NCBI GenBank assembly: GCA_036397455.1
Contig: DASWIX010000042.1
Location: forward strand, 158,671 to 222,670
From: JADFNB01 sp036397455
Lineage (GTDB): Bacteria; Gemmatimonadota; Gemmatimonadetes; Gemmatimonadales; GWC2-71-9
Direction: 5' to 3'
DNA length: 64,000 bases
Part shown: piece by piece, positions 58,799-64,000 of the stretch
How positions within the stretch are numbered: the stretch's first letter is position 1
Layout: the number at the start of each line of letters is the position of its first letter
Made by a program: the position numbers and the translations under genes
Notes under the pieces: generated by a model
What the model was told of the DNA's origin: nothing
Seen by the model: only the letters and a program-made list of their open reading frames with translations
Databases searched by the model: none

Positions 58799-59655
58799 GG
58801 GACGATCTGTGCGAGGGCGGACACGATGACGTCGGTGCCACCCGCGGCCTTGATCGCGGGGATCACCTGCGGCAAGACGTCGCGCGGCACGGCGGCCTTC
58901 ACGGCGAAGCTCCCGTTGCCGTATAGCGGGGAAACGGTGGGCCGGCGCATGCACGGCAGCACCGCGACGACGCGATCGAGACACTCCGCGGACGCATTGA
59001 CCTCGACCATCACGCGCAGCCTGGCCTCGAGCACGCTGGCAAGCACGAGCTTGAGGTCCTCGATGCGCTGGCGCTTGGCGTGGTCGGTCCATGCGGCCGG
59101 GCTGGCATAGAGGCGCGTGGAGGATTTCATCAGCGTGTCGATGATCGTGAGCCCATTCGTCCGGAGGGTCGCCCCCGTCGCGGTGTTGTCGACGATGACG
59201 TCCGCGTCCTCCGGCGGAAACACCTCGGTCGCGCCGTAGGAACGCACGCACTCTGCGTCGAGCTCGCGCCCGGCGATCCACGCCCGCGCCAGCTGCTCGT
59301 ACTCGGAGGCGACCACGAGATGCCGCTCCGGGAGCCGGCCCTCGCGGAGCAGTGCGTCGGGCGCGGCCGCCACTACGCGGACGAGATCGAGCCCGGTGTC
59401 GAGCACCTCCACCACGTCCGCGCGGAGTTCGGCCACCCAGTCGGCTCCCGCGAAACCGACGTCGCGGCTGCCCAGCATGAGCATTTCCACGATGTTCTGC
59501 GGCTTGAGGACCTTGGTCTCGGTTGCCTGGAGGCGAACGTGCGGCCGGTAGCCGCGAGCGGTCGGGCTCACGTGAATGCCTGCCTCCACCAGAAGGTCCA
59601 GCACCGCGCGCTCCATGCGGCCCTTCGGTAGGCCGATGCGCAGCATGTCGGTCAT
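58795..59655 (-). CDS. hisG: ATP phosphoribosyltransferase, long form
   Basis: A 286-aa enzyme for the first committed step, joining ATP and PRPP. Motifs: IGLPKGRMERAVLDLL, VGFAGADWVAEL near residue 75, and the PRPP loop VDNTATGATLRTNGL near residue 165. The C-terminal ACT-like regulatory domain (GNGSFAVKAAVPRDVLPQVI) indicates the long, histidine-inhibited form that does not need HisZ. AAGGAG precedes the ATG at 59655; an in-frame ATG at 59646 is also possible. First structural gene after the His attenuator. Confidence 0.95.
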   Translation of the reverse strand: MTDMLRIGLPKGRMERAVLDLLVEAGIHVSPTARGYRPHVRLQATETKVLKPQNIVEMLMLGSRDVGFAGADWVAELRADVVEVLDTGLDLVRVVAAAPDALLREGRLPERHLVVASEYEQLARAWIAGRELDAECVRSYGATEVFPPEDADVIVDNTATGATLRTNGLTIIDTLMKSSTRLYASPAAWTDHAKRQRIEDLKLVLASVLEARLRVMVEVNASAECLDRVVAVLPCMRRPTVSPLYGNGSFAVKAAVPRDVLPQVIPAIKAAGGTDVIVSALAQIVP

Positions 59656-59714
59656 CGTCTCCTTCAATTTCCTCGACGCGCGGCTCGGGGCCGCTGGTAG
59701 TAGTGGGTAGACAC

Positions 59715-59746
59715 AAAAAAAGACGCCGGCCACGAGGGCCGGCGTC
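59715..59746 (-). terminator. Intrinsic terminator of the his leader
   Basis: On the minus strand GACGCCGGCC (59746-59737), a 5-base loop and GGCCGGCGTC (59731-59722) form a perfect 10-bp stem followed by seven T (59721-59715). It lies 38 bases after the leader stop and 59 bases before hisG. An antiterminator partner is less obvious than in the Cys and Asn leaders; GGGTTG (59803-59798) can pair with CAACCC (59752-59747) at the base of the terminator. Confidence 0.85.
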
Positions 59747-59784
59747 GGGTTGCCGAACGGAGTCCGTACGAACAGCGCGCTCGC

Positions 59785-59859
59785 CTACACCTCGACCCAA
59801 CCCCCCGTTGCCGGGTGGTGATGGTGGAGGTGATGGTGGCGCGCGCGCGGATCAAGCAT
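59785..59859 (-). CDS. hisL: Histidine operon leader peptide
   Basis: A 24-aa peptide beginning MLDPRARHHHLHHHHP and ending GGWVEV, with seven His codons among eight. This is the classical His attenuator leader: low charged tRNA-His stalls the ribosome in the His run and prevents terminator formation. The ATG at 59859 is seven bases after a TATAAT box, so the message is probably leaderless, as for asnB. Confidence 0.95.
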   Translation of the reverse strand: MLDPRARHHHLHHHHPATGGWVEV

Positions 59860-59866
59860 GGCCGGG

Positions 59867-59894
59867 ATTATACCACACTGCGCACCGCTGTCAA
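59867..59894 (-). promoter_or_regulatory. Consensus promoter of the his operon
   Basis: TTGACA at 59894-59889 and TATAAT at 59872-59867 on the minus strand, spacing 16. Both boxes are perfect matches to the housekeeping sigma consensus, rare in such GC-rich DNA. Transcription is predicted to start on the leader ATG at 59859. Confidence 0.85.
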
Positions 59895-60100
59895 GAACGT
59901 GCCGAGCTTCATTCCCCCGTCCGCTCCGCGGTCCTGCTGAGCGACGAGGCCTCGCAGCTTTCCTGGCGGCTCCGTCGTTTGTGCGGAGGCATCTGGCGTC
60001 TCACGCTGCGTCCTCCCAACGGTCCGGGGTTCTGCAGCGGGCGACGTCTGGCCAGGGGTAAGCTCGAGTTGTCCACAACCCTTCAGCCCAGGAGGCCCCC

Positions 60101-60500
60101 ATGAGGTTCTACACGCAGCTGCACCAGCACTACTGCGGCATCGATCTCCACGCCCGCACCATCTACCTCCGTCTCCTCAACCCGGCGGGCGAGATCCTGC
60201 TCACCGCAACCTCCGGGCGACCCCGGAGGCGTTGCTCCAAGCTATCACCCCGTACCGGCAAGATCTCGTGGTCGCCGTCAAGTGCATGTTCACCTGGTAC
60301 TGGCTCGCCGATCTCTGCGCCGCCGAAGGTGAAGTGCGCCAAGGAGTCCGCCGGCACGATCCGGGGCAACGGAGGCACGAAGATCGGCAACGCGCACCTG
60401 AAGTGGGCCTTTTCCGAAGCGGCCGTGGGGTTCCTCCGGAAGAACCCCGAGGGGAAAGCCTACTACGAGCGGCACAGAGGAAGTCATATAAACGACCCTG
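60101..60500 (+). pseudogene. IS110-family transposase remnant with internal deletion
   Basis: The first ~34 codons (MRFYTQLHQHYCGIDLHART) match the copy at 61403. A one-base loss near 60206 shifts the frame; the sequence resumes as LVVAVKCMFTWYWLADLCAAEG in another frame up to ~60330. It then jumps to the C-terminal part of the family (KCAKESAGTIRGNGGTKIGN, then WAFSEAAVGFLRKN). About 600 bases of the middle, including the second acidic motif, are missing. It is inactive, but both transposon-like ends may still be present. Confidence 0.75.
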
Positions 60501-60637
60501 CGGTTGAGCGGCGGGCGCACTTCTCGCCAGGCGCGCCGTCTGATCAAACGACGTGGCCAAGGAGCCCTCCAGCCACCCGTATCTCAGCCCCGCGAAGGCG
60601 CCCGACCGCTCCAACCGCTTGGTTAGCCAGCGCCCCT

Positions 60638-60931
60638 TCACTTGGGAATAGTCGGGAGGGGAAGCGAGGAACGGAAAACGAGTAAGACTTCGACGAGGTC
60701 GGGTCGGCGGCGGTATACGATGCGGTAGGGCGGACGCACGAGTTCGCGGATCTCGGATCGTGCCTGCTCTGGCACGATCCGACCGGAATCGGGGAACTGC
60801 GCCAGCTGACCGACGGCCTGGTAGAGGCGACCGACCACGGCCAGCGCATAGGCGGGTGACTCCTGGCTGATGAACGCCTTGATGGCGGCGAGGTCTTCGA
60901 CTGCCCGCTCGGTCCAGCGGACCTCCGTCAC
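60638..60931 (-). CDS. RelE/ParE-superfamily toxin
   Basis: A 97-aa toxin of the ParE type (VRWTERAVEDLAAIKAFI; LAQFPDSGRIVPEQ; IRELVRPPYRIVYRRRPDLVEV). ParE toxins poison gyrase; RelE relatives cut mRNA. It follows its antitoxin gene with an ATGA overlap (60928-60931). Ten bases after its stop the coding strand reads GGCTAAC (60628-60622), resembling a cassette core site. The pair lies between two damaged IS110 copies and may stabilise the mobile region. Confidence 0.88.
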   Translation of the reverse strand: MTEVRWTERAVEDLAAIKAFISQESPAYALAVVGRLYQAVGQLAQFPDSGRIVPEQARSEIRELVRPPYRIVYRRRPDLVEVLLVFRSSLPLPTIPK

Positions 60932-61107
60932 AGCCCGAGACGCCGCCGCGCTTCCTCATGCGTTACCGTCTTGCCGGCGTCCGCCTGAGCGATCCCCTGC
61001 TCGATTCGAGCAAGAAACAGCAGACGCTCCATGGCCTCCTCGACCGTGGCGTCGGCCGGGAGGTGCTCAGCTGTCTGTTTCAGCAGATCCTTGGCAGACT
61101 GGGGCAT
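60928..61107 (-). CDS. Antitoxin of the ParE-type pair
   Basis: A 59-aa protein (MPQSAKDLLKQTAEHLPADA; ATVEEAMERLLFLARIEQGI; THEEARRRLGL) with the size and helical pattern of small antitoxins that accompany ParE/RelE toxins. The ATG at 61107 is chosen because the conserved antitoxin start begins there; a longer upstream frame to 61167 is probably untranslated. DNA-binding autoregulation is usual but not demonstrable here. Confidence 0.8.
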   Translation of the reverse strand: MPQSAKDLLKQTAEHLPADATVEEAMERLLFLARIEQGIAQADAGKTVTHEEARRRLGL

Positions 61108-61402
61108 AGGTCCTCGCCGGAGCGAAATCGGCGTGTGCTTCCTGTGGGGTAAGCTACGCTCAGCCACCCAGGCCCGCCACTCGGCGGCGGTCTAACGGCT
61201 CGCAAATTCTGCTGCGGGCGAACTCCTCGCCAGCAGCAGGATGCCGAACGTAGCCTGACCTCACCATGCGCGCGAACCTATGACTTCCTTTGAAACGTAC
61301 GCGCCCGGCAGCAGCATTTGCTTGATACTCATGAAGGCCTCCTGTGGACCTTACCATAGGGGGTAGGCTCAGTCGAATCTCACCTTCACCCAGGAGACCT
61401 CC
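61108..61402. other. Gene-free stretch with cassette-like core and IS110 flank
   Basis: About 295 bases. GTCTAAC at 61190-61196 (GTTAGAC on the minus strand) lies 83 bases before the antitoxin ATG. On the minus strand upstream of it, GCTGCTGGCGA and TCGCCCGCAGC (61236-61212 region) can fold into a hairpin within a larger imperfect palindrome. GGGGTAAGCT near 61147 resembles the flank of the IS110 remnant at 60056. From ~61350 the sequence matches the left flank of the IS110 gene that follows. Confidence 0.45.
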
Positions 61403-62269
61403 ATGAGGTTCTACACCCAGCAGCACCAACACTACTGCGGCATCGATCTCCACGCCCGCACCATGTATCTCTGCATCCTCAACCAAACGGGCGAGGTCCT
61501 GCTGCACCGCAACCTCCGGGCGACCCCGGAGGCGTTCCTCCAAGCTATCACCCCGCACCGCGAAGAGCTCGTGGTCGCCGTCGAGTGCATGTTCACCTGG
61601 TACTGGCTCGCCGATCTGTGCGCTGCCGAAGGGATCCGGTTCGTTTTGGGCCACGCCCTCTACATGAAAGCCATCCACGGCGGCAAAGCCAAGAACGATC
61701 GGATCGACGCCCACAAGATCGCCGTCCTGCTGCGCGGCGGCATGCTCCCCGAGGCCTACGTCTATCCGGCCGCGATGCGGGCCACCCGCGACCTGTTGCG
61801 CCGGCGGCTGCACTTCACGCGCAAGCGGGCTGAGTTGTTGACCCACATCGCGAACACCAACAGCCAGTACAACCTGCCCGTGTTCGGGAAGAAGCTCACC
61901 TACCGCGGCAACCGCATGGGGGTGGTGGATCGGTTCGCGGAGGCGAGCGTACAGCAGAGCATCGCGGTGGACCTGGCGCTGATCGCGCAGTACGACGCGT
62001 TGCTCCGTGAGTTGGAGAACTTCATTGTGCGCACCGCCACCGGTCACGACGCCAACACGCGCTACCGGCTGCGCACCGTGCCCGGGATCGGCAAGATCCT
62101 CTCGCTGGTGGAGAGCCCGAGCCGACGATTCAGCTCGTCAGCGGCACCATCCCGGGAACCGCGGGCCTTGATTGGACGCCTGTCTCCGCTCCAGACAACT
62201 GATCGGCTCCGACGATGTTGTGCCCCTCACCCGAGCCTGGACCTAACCGATCCATGCCACCCTGGATGA
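61403..62269 (+). pseudogene. IS110-family transposase, 3'-truncated
   Basis: A DEDD-type IS110 transposase. The N-terminal RuvC-like domain is intact: Asp in CGIDLHARTMYLCIL, Glu in VVAVECMFTWYWLADL near residue 60, and the Asp pair in KNDRIDAHKIAVLL near residue 100. The helical middle follows, and the helix-hairpin-helix RLRTVPGIGKILSLV near residue 230 starts the C-terminal domain. After ~62110 the sequence is unrelated for the last ~53 codons, so the Ser-containing C-terminal catalytic domain is lost. IS110 elements use a bridge RNA from a non-coding end. It is very probably inactive. Confidence 0.8.
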
Positions 62270-62344
62270 GGTCGCCACTTGAGGACATCCCAACGCCGAG
62301 TCTCGATAGGTGTTTGGTGCAGAACAGCGCATCGATCCCGAAAT
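62111..62344. other. Unassigned stretch after the IS110 truncation
   Basis: About 230 bases following the breakpoint of the IS110 gene; the gene's frame stays open to 62269 by chance. No conserved frame, repeat or RNA is recognised. It joins directly to the second copy of the 105-bp repeat at 62345. Confidence 0.4.
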
Positions 62345-62448
62345 GAAGTCAGAGCACCGGGGGCCGAGACACACGTTCAAACGGGACCACCCCACCCGTG
62401 TTGTGGAGCTACGTCGACTTGACAGCGGAGGCCTTATAGGCGTTAGAC
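62345..62448. repeat. ~105-bp dispersed repeat, copy 2
   Basis: GAAGTCAGAGCACCGGGGGC to TTATAGGCGTTAGAC, the counterpart of 33884-33991. On the minus strand it starts GTCTAAC 15 bases after the stop of the BrnA-like antitoxin gene. As in copy 1, it sits immediately after the 3' end of a minus-strand gene, and similarity ends at GACTTC on the far side. Confidence 0.6.
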
Positions 62449-62462
62449 GCCGTGCTTGCCGC

Positions 62463-62681
62463 TCAGGAGGGTGACCGGGGTTGGGGGAGCCCAGCCACCT
62501 TGCGAAGCGCTCGATTCACCGCTGCGGAGTCCGGGAAGGCCGTAGCGACATCGGGATCGAGAACGACGAGTTTGGTACCCTGAGCAAAGCGGCGGGCGTA
62601 CTTGCCGCGCACACCACCGCTGAAGTCGTACTCGGCCCGCATTTCGTCGGGCTCCGAGACCCTGTCAGGCTTCTTCTTCAT
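62463..62681 (-). CDS. BrnA-like antitoxin
   Basis: A 72-aa protein (MKKKPDRVSEPDEMRAEYDF; FSGGVRGKYARRFAQGT; LVVLDPDVATAFPDSAAVNR). This DFSGGVRGKY...VVLDPDVA...FPDS pattern is typical of antitoxins encoded after BrnT-type toxins. The ATG at 62681 overlaps the end of the toxin gene by 17 bases. The order toxin then antitoxin is as in BrnTA. Expected to bind the operon promoter. Confidence 0.82.
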   Translation of the reverse strand: MKKKPDRVSEPDEMRAEYDFSGGVRGKYARRFAQGTKLVVLDPDVATAFPDSAAVNRALRKVAGLPQPRSPS

Positions 62682-62946
62682 AGGTCTTGCGTTCTGCACG
62701 CGTGGCCGCCCGAGCACTGATCAATCGAACCGCATCATCGCGATCTGCATGGGCGACAACAAGCAGGCGCGGTTGATGCGACATCCCGATGGTGAGGAAT
62801 TGGACCTCACCGACGGAGTGATCGGGATCGGCAACCGTCACTGATAGCGGATCCCCAAAGACCGTGGCCGCCTCCGCGAAGGAGACCCCGTGCTTCCGCT
62901 CGTTCTCGCCGGCCTTGTCGGGGTCCCACTCGAAGGTCAGGCTCAC
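62665..62946 (-). CDS. brnT: BrnT-family toxin
   Basis: A 93-aa RelE-fold ribonuclease toxin. Family motifs: FEWDPDKAGENERKHGVSFAE near the start, FGDPLSVTVADPDHS near residue 32, and RLISARAATRAERKTYEE at the end. BrnT cuts RNA under stress. The ATG at 62946 is 39 bases downstream of GTTAGCC on the coding strand (62991-62985). TAGCTTAC occurs shortly before the start here and also upstream of the ParE-type antitoxin. Confidence 0.88.
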   Translation of the reverse strand: MSLTFEWDPDKAGENERKHGVSFAEAATVFGDPLSVTVADPDHSVGEVQFLTIGMSHQPRLLVVAHADRDDAVRLISARAATRAERKTYEEEA

Positions 62947-62991
62947 CCGAGTAAGCTAAGGAATCCTGGCTCCCCCTGCACGGCGGCTAAC

Positions 62992-64000
62992 GAGGCTGTA
63001 GGAAAAGTCCCTCGTGATCTTGGCGCGCCGGCCGCGGGGGCGCAATCCCGGTGTGGAAGGGGAACCTCGGGCCCCGGGGCCGCGTAGAAGAGCAAACTCC
63101 TCCGGTGCGCGCCCATGGCCCGCTCCAAGCACATCGACACGCAGCCCAAGTTCCTGCCCGTCGACCTGGCGCGGCAACTCCTCCCCGGCACGTTCGAGCA
63201 CGCCGTGCATCACCTGCTCGAGGAGGCCATTGACCTCTCGGCCTTCGATGCCCGGTTCAAGAACGACGCGACCGGCGCCCCGGCCTATCCGCCGGCGCTG
63301 CTCCTCAAGGTGGTGCTGGCGGCGTACGCGCATGGGGTGGTGAGCAGCCGGGGGATCGAGCGCCTCTGCCGGGAGCACGTCACGTTTATCGCGCGCTGCG
63401 GGGATCAGCCGCCGCACGTCACGACGCTTGCGGAGTTCGTGAGCACGTCGGGCGATGCGATCGCCCGGGTGTTCGCCGCCGTGGTCGCGATCTGTGATCG
63501 GCAGGGGCTGATCGGGCGGGAGATGTTCGCGATTGACGGCGTCAAACTCCCGAGTAACGCCTCGAAGCGCAGGAGCGGCACCCGCGCCGAGTTCGAGCGG
63601 CAGGCCGCCAAGCTGGAAGCGACGGCCCATACGATCCTGGCGCGTCATCGCGCGGCCGATGGCCTGCCCGCCGAACCCCCGCTGGCCGCAAAGGATCGGC
63701 GCCGCGTCGCGCGACTGACGCAGGACGCCGCGGAGATTCGCGCATGGCTGCGGAGACACCCGGAGGATCGCCGAGGACCGAAAGGCACCGTCCGCCAGAG
63801 CCATCGGACGGACAACGAGAGCGCCAAGATGGCCACCGGCACGGGGGTGATTCAGGGCTACACCGGGGCGGCCGCCGTCGATGCGCGGCATCAGATCATC
63901 GTCGAGGCGCAGGCGTATGGCACCGGCTCCGAGCAGGAGATCCTGCTTCCCGTGGTCGATGGGATGCGGGAGCAGGAGCTGCTCACGGAGCAGTCGGTCG
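62992..64000 (+). mobile_element. IS1182-family insertion sequence, left part
   Basis: GAGGCTGTAGGAAAAGTCCC at 62992 looks like the terminal inverted repeat of IS1182-type elements; the transposase gene starts 120 bases later. The right end lies outside the window, so the terminal repeat and target duplication cannot be confirmed. The element abuts the cassette-like GGCTAAC core of the BrnT module. Confidence 0.65.
63115..64000 (+). CDS. IS1182-family transposase, N-terminal part (runs off the right edge)
   Basis: About 295 codons of a DDE transposase. The N-terminus KHIDTQPKFLPVDLARQLLP and the DUF772-type region PALLLKVVLAAYAHGVVSSRGIERLCREH are family hallmarks. The first catalytic Asp is in REMFAIDGVKLPSNASKRRS near residue 140; the second region VIQGYTGAAAVDARHQIIVE lies near residue 245. 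The rest is outside the window. Nothing visible disrupts the frame. Confidence 0.88.
   Translation, partial: MARSKHIDTQPKFLPVDLARQLLPGTFEHAVHHLLEEAIDLSAFDARFKNDATGAPAYPPALLLKVVLAAYAHGVVSSRGIERLCREHVTFIARCGDQPPHVTTLAEFVSTSGDAIARVFAAVVAICDRQGLIGREMFAIDGVKLPSNASKRRSGTRAEFERQAAKLEATAHTILARHRAADGLPAEPPLAAKDRRRVARLTQDAAEIRAWLRRHPEDRRGPKGTVRQSHRTDNESAKMATGTGVIQGYTGAAAVDARHQIIVEAQAYGTGSEQEILLPVVDGMREQELLTEQSV

Noticed and set aside
61230..61335. Short minus-strand peptide frame (MSIKQMLLPGAYVSK...) before the IS110 gene
   Set aside because: About 23 codons, no ribosome site and no similarity I recognise; likely chance in the IS flank.

Overview
The window is a GC-rich bacterial chromosome segment with tightly packed operons, many of them joined by 4-base ATGA or GTGA stop/start overlaps. 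No rRNA or tRNA is visible. The organism is probably a soil or sediment member of Gemmatimonadota or a neighbouring phylum. The suggestive traits are a Ser/Thr kinase with a TPR-like tail overlapping a BTAD/AAA regulator, a secreted VPS10/BNR-repeat protein with a dockerin-like tail, a b(a)3 oxidase, and GATTGCAG repeats between genes. This placement is inference from gene content, not from a marker gene.

Layout. 1-16.4 kb: a partial ABC exporter, NDH-2, a dienoyl-CoA-reductase-like SDR, prolyl oligopeptidase, a beta-CASP metallo-hydrolase, two tandem-domain universal stress proteins, a CBS protein, a complete b(a)3-type oxidase (IIa, II, I), a GAF histidine kinase, an OmpR-type two-component pair, a DUF2892 protein, cytochrome c and an outer-membrane protein. 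Three phased TTCAC repeats suggest a small regulon of the response regulator. 16.4-27 kb: a catabolic cluster that can be read as tryptophan -> kynurenine -> anthranilate -> anthraniloyl-CoA -> ring hydroxylation/reduction -> beta-oxidation-like steps. 27-31.7 kb: the regulator and kinase pair on the other strand. 32.5-34.6 kb: a less GC-rich island with pyrE, a broken gene and repeats, bounded by a 26-bp imperfect inverted repeat. 34.6-40 kb: secreted proteins, then an aldehyde dehydrogenase lying between 31-bp direct repeats.

40.5-50.5 kb: a sulfur assimilation operon (rhodanese, aminotransferase, PanB-like, threonine-synthase-like, MoaD-like carrier, MoeB-rhodanese, APS/PAPS reductase, sulfite reductase, CbiX-CobA fusion). 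It is preceded by a cysteine-rich leader peptide, an intrinsic terminator and a matching antiterminator strand. 50.5-52.5 kb: asnB on the minus strand, with its own leader peptide carrying Asn codons, a terminator and an antiterminator. 52.6-59.9 kb: a very compact histidine operon (hisG, hisC-HAD, hisB, hisHF, hisAIE, hisD) in which fusions cover all the enzymatic steps with six genes. It is preceded by a classical His leader and terminator under a near-perfect promoter. 59.9-64 kb: a mobile region with two defective IS110 copies, two toxin-antitoxin pairs framed by GTTAG-type core motifs, a repeat shared with the 33.9-kb island, and the start of an IS1182-type element.

The main result is that three amino-acid biosynthesis units (Cys/sulfur, Asn, His) lie within 20 kb and all appear to use ribosome-mediated transcription attenuation. 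The Cys and Asn versions are the less familiar ones. The tryptophan/anthraniloyl-CoA cluster (with a creatininase-family candidate for the missing formamidase) and the carrier-protein-linked PLP enzyme in the sulfur operon are the main enzymatic leads.
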